Assembly: GCA_035547755.1 (NCBI GenBank)
Contig: DASZUG010000092.1
Coordinates: 62,001-126,000 of the forward strand
From: Mesorhizobium_L sp035547755
GTDB lineage: Bacteria > Pseudomonadota > Alphaproteobacteria > Rhizobiales > Rhizobiaceae
Direction: 5' to 3'
DNA: 64,000 bases
The notes under the pieces are model-generated. The model was not told the DNA's origin. It saw nothing but the letters and a program-made list of their open reading frames with translations, and did no database searches. Shown here one piece after another: positions 25,198-34,184 of the stretch. Position 1 is the stretch's first letter, and the number at the start of each line of letters is the position of its first letter. Made by a program: the position numbers and the translations under genes.

Positions 25198-26352
25198 ATG
25201 TCTCCCGAATCGATGCTGTCGAGCCTTGTTGCCTTTCCATCCGTCGTGGGGACATCGAATGGCGCTCTCGTGGATTTCGTGCGGGACTATCTGGCCGGGC
25301 ACGATGTCAGTTCCACGGTCATCGCCGGGCCGGAGGGCGATCGCTACAACCTTTTCGCGACGATCGGGCCAGCCGAGCAGAAAGGATACATCCTCTCGGG
25401 CCATCTCGACGTCGTTCCGGCCGGCCTGAGCGGCTGGGCCGGCGACCCGTTTCGGCTGCGGCGGCAGGATGGCCGGCTGATCGCGCGCGGCGCGGTCGAC
25501 ATGAAGGGTTTTGTCGCGGCGGTGCTTGCCGCGGTCCCGCAACTCGCCAGGATGGACCTTGCCCGGCCGATCCATATCGCGCTTTCCTATGACGAAGAAG
25601 CGGGATGTCGCGGCGTGCCGCACCTGATCGCCAGGCTTTCGACGCTCTGCGCGCCGGCGCTCGGCTGCATCGTCGGAGAACCGTCGGGGCTCGTCCCCGT
25701 TCTCCGTCACAAGGGAAAAGCGGCGGTGCGGGTCGTCGCCCGCGGCGTATCTGGGCATAGCTCGCGCCCCGATCTCGGCTCGAATGCAATCCATACGCTG
25801 CTGCCGGCGTTGCAGGCGGTTGCCGCGGAGGCGAGGACGCAGGGCTGCACGGGCCCGAGGAACCCTCATTTCGAGCCTCCGTTCAGCACCCTCCAGGTCG
25901 GCAAGATCGAGGGCGGAGAGGCGCTGAACATCATCCCGGCTTTCGCCAGCGCCGAAATCGAGGCGCGCGCCATCGCCGACGTCGATCCGCTGGACCTGCT
26001 GAAGCCGGTCATGGACGAGGTCGCTCAATCCGACGATATCAGCGCGGAAGTGATCGCGGCCTATCCACCGCTGGCGCTCGACGAGACGCACCCGCTTGCA
26101 TGTCTGATGGGGGAACTGACAGGCCGCGCCCCCTGCCCGGCGGTCAGCTATGGCACCGAGGCCGGCCTTTTCCAGGCCGCGGGTGTCCCCTCGATTGTCT
26201 GCGGGCCGGGCGACATCGCGCGCGCCCATAAGCCGGAGGAATATATCACGACCGACGAACTGGATGCGGCATACGGGATGATCCTGCGGCTCGGCCGGCA
26301 TCTGGCGGGGAGGGACCTGTCTGCCCGGTCGACCGCCATCACGTCCTGCTGA
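25198..26352 (+). CDS. argE: M20 peptidase/acetylornithine deacetylase (ArgE-type)
   Basis: A 384-residue zinc amidohydrolase of the M20 family. Metal and catalytic residues: 'LSGHLDVVPAG' (His, Asp), 'RGAVDMKGFVAA' (bridging Asp), 'SYDEEAGCRGVPH' (catalytic Glu and metal Glu), 'CIVGEPSG' (Asp replaced by Glu as usual) and a C-terminal metal His in 'ARAHKPEEYIT'. The pattern is that of ArgE proteins that deacylate N-acetylornithine. In this catabolic context it may instead cut another N-acyl or N-carbamoyl amino acid. Start ATG 25198 is chosen on the conserved N-terminus; upstream residues are unconserved. First of a plus-strand run of four genes. Confidence 0.82.
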   Translation: MSPESMLSSLVAFPSVVGTSNGALVDFVRDYLAGHDVSSTVIAGPEGDRYNLFATIGPAEQKGYILSGHLDVVPAGLSGWAGDPFRLRRQDGRLIARGAVDMKGFVAAVLAAVPQLARMDLARPIHIALSYDEEAGCRGVPHLIARLSTLCAPALGCIVGEPSGLVPVLRHKGKAAVRVVARGVSGHSSRPDLGSNAIHTLLPALQAVAAEARTQGCTGPRNPHFEPPFSTLQVGKIEGGEALNIIPAFASAEIEARAIADVDPLDLLKPVMDEVAQSDDISAEVIAAYPPLALDETHPLACLMGELTGRAPCPAVSYGTEAGLFQAAGVPSIVCGPGDIARAHKPEEYITTDELDAAYGMILRLGRHLAGRDLSARSTAITSC

Positions 26353-26486
26353 AGCCATGGCATAAGCTGCGGTGGCGTGCCGGTTCAACGGCTGGAAATG
26401 TCGCGCGGCTTTCCAGCTTGGATTCATATTCTTCACGGCCGACGATACCACTTGGGCATATCCCGGAGGGTAAGCGAAGACCTGTC

Positions 26487-27332
26487 ATGACCATTGCCAA
26501 GGATGATTTGACGCTGTGCCCGTTCGAAGCCTCGCACCTCGAAGGCGCGGTTGCGCTTTCGCGGCAGGCGTCGTGGCCCCATCGGCGGGAAGACTGGGCG
26601 CTCGTCCTCAAAATCTCACGCGGCGTCGTTGCGCTGAGCGAAGGCCGTGTGGTGGGAACAGCCTTCTGCACCCCGTTTGGAGAAAAGCTCGCCGCGATGA
26701 ATATGATCATCGTGGAAGCCGGGATGCGCGGCCGTGGCCTCGGACGGCGCCTGATGCAGGAGACCATGGCGCTCGCGGGCGACCGTACCTTGCGCCTCGT
26801 CGCCACCGAGGAAGGCCGCCCGCTCTACGAAAAGCTCGGCTTTGCCGCGACGGGGACGGTGGTTCAGCATCAGGGCATGCCAACGGGCGCCGTGCCGCCT
26901 GCACCGGGGGCGCAGTGGGCCATGCCGCGCGACCGGGAGGCGATCGCCGAGCTGGACAGGGCGGCGTTCGGGGCCGATCGCGGCAATCTCCTGTCGTGCC
27001 TGCTCGAAGAGGGCCGGGCCGCCGTCCTGCGCGAAGAAGGCCGCGTCTCCGGTTTTGCCCTTTGCCGCCCGTTCGGCCGGGGCTTCGTGATCGGACCGGC
27101 GGTCGCCCGAAATCCCGAAGAGGCAAGGAGTCTCGTCGCCGCCCAGATCAATGTCCATCGAGGTCTGTTCCTGCGCGTCGATACGGGGACGCATACCGGG
27201 CTTGCGCCCTGGCTTTCGGGGATCGGCCTGACCGAGACGGGCCGCGGCACGGTGATGTATCGGGGCGCGCCGCCACGGCTTTCCACGGCTGTTCCGTCCA
27301 CCTTCGCCCTGGCCTCGCAGGCCCTCGGCTGA
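26487..27332 (+). CDS. Tandem GNAT-domain acetyltransferase
   Basis: A 281-residue protein with two GNAT-like halves. The N-terminal half has acetyl-CoA pyrophosphate-loop features in 'AGMRGRGLGRRLMQETM' and a C-terminal-like 'RPLYEKLGFAATGTVV'. The second half (from about residue 150) is more diverged and ends 'GLTETGRGTVMYRGAPP', as in the C-terminal GNAT-related domain found in YitH-type proteins. It would acetylate or acylate a small amine. Start ATG 26487 (MTIAKDDLT) follows a GGAGGG region. It lies between argE and an aminotransferase in the same direction, so an amino acid is a reasonable acceptor. Confidence 0.75.
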   Translation: MTIAKDDLTLCPFEASHLEGAVALSRQASWPHRREDWALVLKISRGVVALSEGRVVGTAFCTPFGEKLAAMNMIIVEAGMRGRGLGRRLMQETMALAGDRTLRLVATEEGRPLYEKLGFAATGTVVQHQGMPTGAVPPAPGAQWAMPRDREAIAELDRAAFGADRGNLLSCLLEEGRAAVLREEGRVSGFALCRPFGRGFVIGPAVARNPEEARSLVAAQINVHRGLFLRVDTGTHTGLAPWLSGIGLTETGRGTVMYRGAPPRLSTAVPSTFALASQALG

Positions 27333-27350
27333 TTCACTGGAGATAAGACC

Positions 27351-28730
27351 ATGCTTAGCAATTCCGTCCTGGAACTCGATCGCGACCACCTCATCCATCC
27401 GCTGAGCGCCTATCGCCAGCATGAGGCAGCGGGCGTGCGAATCCTTTCCTCCGCCAGGGGCGCGACGATCACCGACAGCCAGGGGCATCGCCTGCTCGAC
27501 GGATTTGCCGGCCTTTGGTGCGTCAATGCCGGCTACGGCCATGACAGCATCGTCGAGGCGGCGGCGGAACAGATGCGGCAGCTTCCCTATGCGACCGGCT
27601 ATTTCGGACTGGGCTCGGATCCCGCCGTGAGGCTGGCGGCGGCCCTCGCCGAGCGGGCGCCGGGAAATCTCGACCATGTTTTCTTCACGTTGGGCGGTTC
27701 CGACGCGGTGGACAGCACGATTCGCTTCATCCGGCGTTACAATCATGCGCTCGGCCGTCCGCGGAAGGACCAGTTCATTTCGCTTGAACAGGGATTCCAC
27801 GGATCGTCGACGGCCGGTGCTGGCCTGACTGCGCTCTCGGCCTTTCATGCCGGCTTCGGCGTCCCTTACGAGTGGCAGCACAAGATTCCCTCCCATTATA
27901 TCTATCGCAATCCGGTGGGAGACGATCCGCAGGCGATCATCGACGCTTCGGTGGCCCAGTTACGGGCGAAGGTTGAAGAAATCGGCGCCGAGCGCGTCGC
28001 CGCTTTCTATGCCGAGCCGATCCAGGGATCGGGCGGCGTGCTCGTCCCGCCCGCCGGCTGGATGAAGGCGATGGCCGAAACCTGCCGTTCCCTCGGTATA
28101 CTGTTCGTGGCCGATGAGGTCATCACCGGCTTCGGCCGCACCGGGCCGCTCTTCGCTTGCGAAGAAGAGGGCGTCGCGCCCGATTTCATGACGCTGGCCA
28201 AGGGCCTCACCTCGGGTTATTCCCCGATGGGAGCGGTCCTCATGGCCGACCATGTCTATCAGGTGATCGCCGACGATGCGGGCGAGAAGCCTGTCGGTCA
28301 CGGTTATACCTATTCCGGTCATCCTGTCAGCGCCGCGGTCGGGCTGGAAGTGCTACGACTTTATGAATCCGGCCTCCTCGAAAACGGGCGCCGCGCCGGC
28401 AAACGTCTCATGGAGGGATTGCGGGCGCTTGCCGATCATCCTCTCGTCGGCGACGTCCGTGGACGCGGCATGCTGGCGGCGATCGAGCTTGTCACCGACA
28501 AGGCGGCCAAAACGCCCCTTCCGGCGGCCAGCCGCCCGTCCGAGCGCATCTTCGACCGTGCTTACGCGAACGGCCTCATCATCCGCGCCTTCGGCAGCGG
28601 CGCGATCGGTTTCGCCCCGCCGCTGTGCTGCACCGATGACGAGATCGACGCGATCCTGGAGAAGACGAAGCGGACGCTCGATCAGACGCTCGACGATCCC
28701 GACGTGCGCCCGCATGTGAAAGGCAGCTGA
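27351..28730 (+). CDS. Class III (omega) aminotransferase, PLP-dependent
   Basis: A 459-residue class III aminotransferase. PLP Lys is at residue 284 in 'LAKGLTSGYSPMGAV', the PLP-ring Asp is in 'ILFVADEVITGFGRTG', and 'GFAGLWCVNAGYGHDSIVEA' is the usual N-terminal region. These match the putrescine/beta-alanine:pyruvate type (SpuC-like). Such enzymes move a terminal amino group to pyruvate and give an aldehyde, which fits the nearby aldehyde dehydrogenases. It begins 18 bp after the GNAT gene and its stop is followed 1 bp later by the next gene. Paralogous to the 60737-62107 product. Confidence 0.9.
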   Translation: MLSNSVLELDRDHLIHPLSAYRQHEAAGVRILSSARGATITDSQGHRLLDGFAGLWCVNAGYGHDSIVEAAAEQMRQLPYATGYFGLGSDPAVRLAAALAERAPGNLDHVFFTLGGSDAVDSTIRFIRRYNHALGRPRKDQFISLEQGFHGSSTAGAGLTALSAFHAGFGVPYEWQHKIPSHYIYRNPVGDDPQAIIDASVAQLRAKVEEIGAERVAAFYAEPIQGSGGVLVPPAGWMKAMAETCRSLGILFVADEVITGFGRTGPLFACEEEGVAPDFMTLAKGLTSGYSPMGAVLMADHVYQVIADDAGEKPVGHGYTYSGHPVSAAVGLEVLRLYESGLLENGRRAGKRLMEGLRALADHPLVGDVRGRGMLAAIELVTDKAAKTPLPAASRPSERIFDRAYANGLIIRAFGSGAIGFAPPLCCTDDEIDAILEKTKRTLDQTLDDPDVRPHVKGS

Positions 28731-28731
28731 G

Positions 28732-29661
28732 GTGGCGCTGCTCTATCTGTCCTCGCGCGAAAGGGCGGTGATCTGGCGCAGGGTCTTCGAGCGCGAGATG
28801 CCGGACTTGCCTTTTTTGGAAGGCGCGGATGCCGTTACGGAACCGGCCGCCGTGCGCTACGTGGCAAGCTGGCTGGCTCCGGAGGACCTCGCAGGGACCT
28901 ATCCGAACCTGAAGATGCTGATTTCCGTTGGAGCCGGCGTCGATCAGTTCGATCTGGCGCGTTTGCCCCGGCATATCAAGGTCGTGCGCATGGTGACGAA
29001 GAGCATTCGCGGGATGATGCGCGATTACGTCACTCTCGGCGTCATGGCGATGCACCGGCACCTGCCGCGTTACATCGCCCAGCAGCGCGAGCAACTGTGG
29101 ATGGATCATGGCGCGGATCTGGCGTCGAGAAAGCGCGTCGGCGTCATGGGGCTGGGCCAGCTCGGCCTTGCTGCTATCGAGGCGCTGCGGCCTTTCGGGT
29201 TCGTGCTGTCGGGCTGGTCGCGCACATTGCGTGCTATCGAAGGCGTGGAGAGCTTTGCCGGGCCGAACGACCTCAGACCGTTCCTGAATGCGACGGACAT
29301 ACTCGTGTGCCTCCTGCCGCTGACCGGGGAAACGCGTCGTATCCTCGACGCCGATCTCTTTGCCGCCCTGCCGAAAGGCGCGAGCCTGGTTCATGCCGGA
29401 CGCGGCGCGCATCTCGATCAGGATGCCTTGTTGAGGGCACTGGATGACGGTTGGCTGAGCGGCGCGTTTCTCGACGTCACAGAGCCGGAACCGCTGCCGA
29501 AAGGTCATCCGCTATGGTCGCATCCGGCGGTCATATTGACCCCGCATATCGCGACTATCACCGATTTCGAGGAAGGCGCTCATTGCGCCGTCGAAAGCAT
29601 TCGGAGCTACGAAAGCGGCCTACCTGTGCCGGGCCTCGTGGATCGGGCGCAGGGATATTGA
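28732..29661 (+). CDS. D-2-hydroxyacid dehydrogenase (glyoxylate/hydroxypyruvate reductase A-like)
   Basis: A 309-residue NAD(P)-dependent 2-hydroxyacid dehydrogenase of the GhrA group. Nucleotide site 'RVGVMGLGQLGLAAIEAL' near residue 135. The catalytic Arg is in the family region 'LVHAGRGAHLDQDALL', Glu in 'FLDVTEPEPLP' and His in 'ILTPHIATITDF'. It reduces an alpha-keto acid such as glyoxylate or hydroxypyruvate. It uses a GTG start 1 bp after the aminotransferase stop, with AAGG in the end of that gene as ribosome site. This tight spacing indicates coupling. It may remove the keto acid product of the pathway. Confidence 0.87.
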   Translation: MALLYLSSRERAVIWRRVFEREMPDLPFLEGADAVTEPAAVRYVASWLAPEDLAGTYPNLKMLISVGAGVDQFDLARLPRHIKVVRMVTKSIRGMMRDYVTLGVMAMHRHLPRYIAQQREQLWMDHGADLASRKRVGVMGLGQLGLAAIEALRPFGFVLSGWSRTLRAIEGVESFAGPNDLRPFLNATDILVCLLPLTGETRRILDADLFAALPKGASLVHAGRGAHLDQDALLRALDDGWLSGAFLDVTEPEPLPKGHPLWSHPAVILTPHIATITDFEEGAHCAVESIRSYESGLPVPGLVDRAQGY

Positions 29662-29935
29662 AGGAGTCGCGGCAAGAAATATCGGCCTCGCGGCGGCGTT
29701 CGGCATATTATTCTGCCTCGCCCGCGCGTTTCGGTGACTCCTTAGCCGCAAATGGATCAGGCTTACATGGAAGCGTAAGCCAAGAGAACGAAGGTTCAGC
29801 GCCACCGGTTGCCAAGCTGCCGAGCAAAACCGATCCGGCCGTAAGAGCCTTGGGAACAGACATAGCAGCAGAAAATGCCGCCGGGTACCGAGCGTGGCTT
29901 GATCAATGAGTTGCGGTTAGTCGGGAGATGGATCA

Positions 29936-30652
29936 GTGGTGAAGAAGCCGTTCAGCGCCTTCAAGGTCCTCACCTTCGATGTCGTCGGGACATTGATCGA
30001 CTTCGAGAGCGGCCTGAAAGGTGGGCTTGCCGCCATCGCCGGCGCGGCGGGCAAGGAGGTGGACGGCGAAGCCGCGCTGGCCATTTATCGCGGCTGCCGG
30101 TACATGCCGGGCGCCGGCAAATTCCCCGATGACGTGGCCCGCTGCTACGACATCATCGCAGCGAGAGCCGATTTACCACGGGGCGACGCCTATGGCCGCC
30201 AGATGGTCGAGGCGGTCGCTTCGGCGCCGCCCTTCGCCGACAGCGTCGAAGCGCTTGCAAGACTCGGACGCCACTATCGATTGGTGGCGATGACCAATGC
30301 GCAAAGATGGGCCTTCGAAAGATTCGAGGCGTCGCTCGACCGTCCTTTCCACAAAGGGTTCACGACCGACGACACCGGGACCGAAAAGCCCGATCCCGCC
30401 TTCTTCGAACATGTTTTTGCCGATCTGGCGAAGGAGGGTATCGGCAAGGCCGACATCCTGCACGTCGCGCAAAGTCAACACCACGACATCGGCATATCGC
30501 GGCGCCTCGGCATGACGAATTGCTGGATCGAGCGCCGCCACGCCCAGCCGGGCTATGGCGGAACCATCGAGCCCGAGCGTTTTGTCGAGCCGGATTATCA
30601 CTTCACTTCGCTCGCCGGATTGGCCGACGCCGTCGAGACAGCCAGTGCCTAA
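29936..30652 (+). CDS. HAD-superfamily hydrolase, haloacid dehalogenase type II-like
   Basis: A 238-residue HAD protein with motif I 'VLTFDVVGTLIDFESG', motif II in 'VAMTNAQRWAFERFE', Lys in 'DTGTEKPDPAFFEHVFADL' and late acidic motif region in 'HDIGISRRLGMTNCWIER'. Start GTG at 29936 has GGGAGATGG seven nt upstream; a second GTG codon follows at once. The 274-bp gap before it probably holds the promoter of this gene and the importer that starts 53 bp later. It is the second HAD type II gene here; the two are only distantly alike. The substrate is unknown; physical linkage to the importer suggests it acts on the imported compound. Confidence 0.78.
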   Translation: MVKKPFSAFKVLTFDVVGTLIDFESGLKGGLAAIAGAAGKEVDGEAALAIYRGCRYMPGAGKFPDDVARCYDIIAARADLPRGDAYGRQMVEAVASAPPFADSVEALARLGRHYRLVAMTNAQRWAFERFEASLDRPFHKGFTTDDTGTEKPDPAFFEHVFADLAKEGIGKADILHVAQSQHHDIGISRRLGMTNCWIERRHAQPGYGGTIEPERFVEPDYHFTSLAGLADAVETASA

Positions 30653-30705
30653 CACGTTCAGCGTGTCGGCTGAAAATAAAACAGGGGAAGCAAAGGGAAA
30701 ACATC

Positions 30706-32313
30706 ATGGTTGAGACGAAGGTAACGAACTGGAGCGGTCATGACGACCACATGGTGGAAGACGCGATCCGGCGCGGCGCGACGCGGCGCGATCTTCTAAA
30801 GATGCTCGCCGTGGGCGGCATCGGTCTGGCCGCGGGCGCGCCCATCGTGATGCAGGCGACCAATGCCTATGCTGAGACGCCGAAATCAGGCGGCCATCTG
30901 ACGGCTGCGGGTTGGTCCTCATCCACCGCCGATACTCTCGATCCGATTAAATCGTCTCTGTCCACCGATTATGTGCGTTGCGCGGCCTTTTACAACCGAC
31001 TCACCTTTCTTGACGAGAATGGCAAAGTCCAGATGGAACTCGCGGAAAGCCTCGAGTCGGACGACGCGAAGACCTGGACGCTGAAGTTGCGCAAAGGTGT
31101 GACCTTCCACGATGGCAAGAAGCTGACGATCGACGATGTCATCTTTTCGCTGAACCGGAACAAGGAAAAGTCGGCGAATTCCTACGCGCTCGCCAAACAG
31201 ATGGAGACCTTCAAGAAGGTCAATGATCACGAAATGCAGATCATCCTGGCGAATTCGAATGCGGACCTGCCTACGATCCTTTCTCTCGTGAACTTCTTTA
31301 TCGTGGCGGATGGTACGACTGATTTTTCGAAAGGAAACGGAACAGGCGCGTTCATCTGCAAGGAGTTTCAGCCGGGCGTTCGCTCCGTTGCGGTCAAGAA
31401 TCCACACTACTGGAAGGAGAATCGCCCTTATCTCGACAGTTTTGAATTCGTTGCGATCTCCGACAACAGCGCGCGTGTTAACGCCCTTCTGGCGGGCCAG
31501 GTCCAGCTTGCGGCTTCCGTCGATCCACGCTCCAAGCGGCAACTGGCGAACGAGAAGTCGGTCAAGCTTTCGATCACGACGTCCGGCAACTATACCGATC
31601 TTATCGCACATCTCGACATGCCTCCCGGCGACAAGGAGGGATTCATCGAGGGCCTGAAATATGTGATCAATCGCGACGCGATAAAGCATTCCGTCATGCG
31701 AGATCTCGCCGTTATCGCGAACGACCAGCCGGTTTCTCCCACGGACCGCTATTACAACAAAGACCTGAAGCCGAAGCCCTTCGATCTGGACAAGGCGAAA
31801 TTCTATTTCAAGAAGGCAGGTCTCACCGGACAACCGATCCCACTGATCGCCTCCGAAGCGGCGACCTCATCGATCGACATGGCGACCGTCGTGCAGCAAT
31901 CGGCCGCCGGAGCAGGCGTGCAGTTTGCCGTCAAGCGGGTCCCTTCAGCGGGATATTGGTCGAATTATTGGCTCAAGAGCCCGCTCGCCTTCGGCAACAT
32001 CAACCCACGGCCCACGCCGGACATCCTGTTCTCCCTGTTCTATGCCTCAGATGCTCCATGGAATGAGAGCAAATACAAATCGGCCAAATTCGACAAGATG
32101 CTCGTCGAAGCGCGTGGATTGCTCGATGAGAAGAAGCGCAAAGATATCTATGACGAGATGCAGGTCATGGTGTCGGAGCAGGCCGGGACGATCATTCCCG
32201 TCTGGATATCGAACATGGACGCTCTGTCCTCGAAGCTGATGGGATTGAAGCCGAACCCGCTCGGCGGCATGATGGGCTATGCGTTCGCCGAGTATGTCTG
32301 GCTCGAAAGCTGA
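30706..32313 (+). CDS. Peptide/opine ABC transporter periplasmic binding protein (SBP_bac_5)
   Basis: A 535-residue DppA/OppA-class binding protein. The N-terminus carries a Tat signal, 'ATRRDLLKMLAVGGIGLAAG', with likely cleavage after 'ATNAYA'. The mature part has the family landmarks 'TLDPIKSSLS', 'WTLKLRKGVTFHDGKKLTID', 'DVIFSLNR' and 'IPVWISNMDAL'. I start at ATG 30706, preceded by AAAGGGAAAAC; an upstream extension runs inside the HAD gene. It binds an oligopeptide, opine or similar ligand in the periplasm and hands it to the permeases downstream. The 75-bp gap after it is usual for binding-protein genes. Confidence 0.9.
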   Translation: MVETKVTNWSGHDDHMVEDAIRRGATRRDLLKMLAVGGIGLAAGAPIVMQATNAYAETPKSGGHLTAAGWSSSTADTLDPIKSSLSTDYVRCAAFYNRLTFLDENGKVQMELAESLESDDAKTWTLKLRKGVTFHDGKKLTIDDVIFSLNRNKEKSANSYALAKQMETFKKVNDHEMQIILANSNADLPTILSLVNFFIVADGTTDFSKGNGTGAFICKEFQPGVRSVAVKNPHYWKENRPYLDSFEFVAISDNSARVNALLAGQVQLAASVDPRSKRQLANEKSVKLSITTSGNYTDLIAHLDMPPGDKEGFIEGLKYVINRDAIKHSVMRDLAVIANDQPVSPTDRYYNKDLKPKPFDLDKAKFYFKKAGLTGQPIPLIASEAATSSIDMATVVQQSAAGAGVQFAVKRVPSAGYWSNYWLKSPLAFGNINPRPTPDILFSLFYASDAPWNESKYKSAKFDKMLVEARGLLDEKKRKDIYDEMQVMVSEQAGTIIPVWISNMDALSSKLMGLKPNPLGGMMGYAFAEYVWLES

Positions 32314-32388
32314 GACTAACGACAGAACCGCCGGGCCTGGTTTTGCCCGGCGACTCTCCCCGTCGCGAACACCAGGACAGACGTCTAT

Positions 32389-33345
32389 ATGAGCAATTCA
32401 GCGGCCAGACAGGTGCTCCTTCGCTTGGGCGTGATGGCCCTGTCGCTGCTGATTGTCGCTTTCGTGGTCTTCTTCGCGACCGAAATGCTGCCGGGCGACA
32501 TTGCGCAGGTTCTCCTTGGCCAGTCGGCGACCCCCCAGGCCGTTGCCGCCCTGCGCCACGAGATGCATCTCGATCAGCCGGCGTTTTTCCGTTTCCTGCT
32601 CTGGCTCGGCGGGCTGCTGACGGGCCATCTGGGACATTCATACGCCAACAACATGGATGTCGCCTCCCTGATCGGGGGCCGACTTGAAAATTCGCTGAAG
32701 CTGGCCGGCATCACGACGGTGGTGTCGGTGCCGATCGCGCTCACCCTCGGCATCACCGCCGCACTGTTCCGCGGATCGCTTTACGACCGGATCGTTTCGA
32801 TGCTGACCATCTTTGTCATCTCCGTACCCGAGTTCATGGTCGCGACGCTCGCGGTGCTGGTTTTCGCCGTCCATCTCGGATGGCTTCCGGCGCTGTCCTT
32901 CACCTACGACGTCCACGGTTTCTTCAATCTGCTGAAAATATACGCCATGCCGGTGATGACATTGGGCTTCGTCATCTCCGCCCAGATGATCCGGATGACG
33001 CGGGCCGCCGTCATCGACACGCTCAACACGTCCTATTGCGAGATGGCGCTCCTGAAGGGTGCTTCGCGCCGCCGCGTCGTCTTGCGCCACGCCCTGCCCA
33101 ACGCGCTCGGCCCGATCGCCAATGCGGTGGCCCTGTCGCTGTCCTACCTGCTCGGCGGTGTCATCATCGTCGAGACGATCTTCAATTATCCGGGGGTGGC
33201 CAAGTTGATGGTCGACGCGGTCTCGACGCGCGACATGCCGCTCATCCAGACCTGCTCGATGATATTCGCGCTGACTTATCTCCTGCTCATCGCCATTGCG
33301 GACGTCGTCGCCATCCTTTCCAATCCGAGGCTGCGCAAACGATGA
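32389..33345 (+). CDS. Peptide/opine ABC transporter permease (DppB-like)
   Basis: A 318-residue permease with six helices and the DppB N-terminal pattern ('LGVMALSLLIVAFVVFFATE', 'LLGQSATPQAVAALRHEM'). It also has the EAA loop in 'NTSYCEMALLKGASRRRVVL' and the end 'TYLLLIAIADVVAILSNPRL'. Typical length for the family. Its stop overlaps the next permease start as ATGA. It forms half of the channel for the ligand bound by the 30706-32313 product. Confidence 0.92.
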   Translation: MSNSAARQVLLRLGVMALSLLIVAFVVFFATEMLPGDIAQVLLGQSATPQAVAALRHEMHLDQPAFFRFLLWLGGLLTGHLGHSYANNMDVASLIGGRLENSLKLAGITTVVSVPIALTLGITAALFRGSLYDRIVSMLTIFVISVPEFMVATLAVLVFAVHLGWLPALSFTYDVHGFFNLLKIYAMPVMTLGFVISAQMIRMTRAAVIDTLNTSYCEMALLKGASRRRVVLRHALPNALGPIANAVALSLSYLLGGVIIVETIFNYPGVAKLMVDAVSTRDMPLIQTCSMIFALTYLLLIAIADVVAILSNPRLRKR

Positions 33346-34184
33346 CCCTGAGCCTCCCCACGCCGCGCAAATACGGCTTCCATATGAATGCCGTCGGCAT
33401 GATCGGCGCGGCGATCATTCTCTTCTGGGTGGTAGTCGCCATCGTGGCCCCCCTGATCGTCCCCTACCCGATCGGCCTTATCGTCGATTCGAACTATCTG
33501 GGGCCGATTTCCGCCAAATTCTGGTTCGGAACGGACTATCTCGGGCGCGATATGCTGTCGCGTATCCTGATGGGCGCGCGTTACACGGTCGGCATCTCCT
33601 TCGCCGCCGCGATCCTCGCCTCCTTCACCGGCGTGACCCTCGGCATGGTCGCCGCCTCCGTCGGAGGCATCTTCGATACCATCATCTCACGTTTTCTGGA
33701 CGCCCTGAACTCGATCCCCTCGCTCCTTTTCGGGCTGGTGATCGTGGCTGGCGCGGGAAGCTCGATCACGGTGCTCGTCCTGACGCTCGCTGTGATCTAT
33801 ACGCCGGGCAGCTTCCGCTTCTCCCGGGCGCTTTCGGTCAATATCAATGCGATGGATTTCGTCGCGGTCGCCCGAGCGCGCGGCGAAGGGACACGCTATA
33901 TCATCGTCGAGGAGATCTTTCCAAATATCATCGGGCCGATCCTGGCCGATTTCGGCCTGCGCTTCGTCTTCATCGTCCTTCTGCTTTCCGGTCTTTCGTT
34001 CCTCGGCCTCGGCGTGCAGCCGCCCAATGCCGACTGGGGCGCGCTGGTGCGCGAAAACATGGACGGGCTTCCCGATGGGGCGCCCGCGGTCATCTTCCCG
34101 TCGATCGCGATCGCCAGCCTGACCATCTCGGTGAACATGCTGATCGACAACCTGCCCAAGCGTATTCGCGACAGGAGCGAATAA
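33342..34184 (+). CDS. Peptide/opine ABC transporter permease (DppC-like)
   Basis: A 280-residue DppC-class permease: 'NAVGMIGAAIILFWVVVAIV' first helix, 'FWFGTDYLGRDMLSRILMGA' (the family G-T-D-x-x-G-R-D motif), EAA loop 'MDFVAVARARGEGTRYIIVE' and 'LLLSGLSFLGLGVQPPNADW'. The start is ATG 33342, coupled to the DppB stop. The gene ends TAATG with the ATPase start. Second half of the importer channel. Confidence 0.92.
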   Translation: MTLSLPTPRKYGFHMNAVGMIGAAIILFWVVVAIVAPLIVPYPIGLIVDSNYLGPISAKFWFGTDYLGRDMLSRILMGARYTVGISFAAAILASFTGVTLGMVAASVGGIFDTIISRFLDALNSIPSLLFGLVIVAGAGSSITVLVLTLAVIYTPGSFRFSRALSVNINAMDFVAVARARGEGTRYIIVEEIFPNIIGPILADFGLRFVFIVLLLSGLSFLGLGVQPPNADWGALVRENMDGLPDGAPAVIFPSIAIASLTISVNMLIDNLPKRIRDRSE

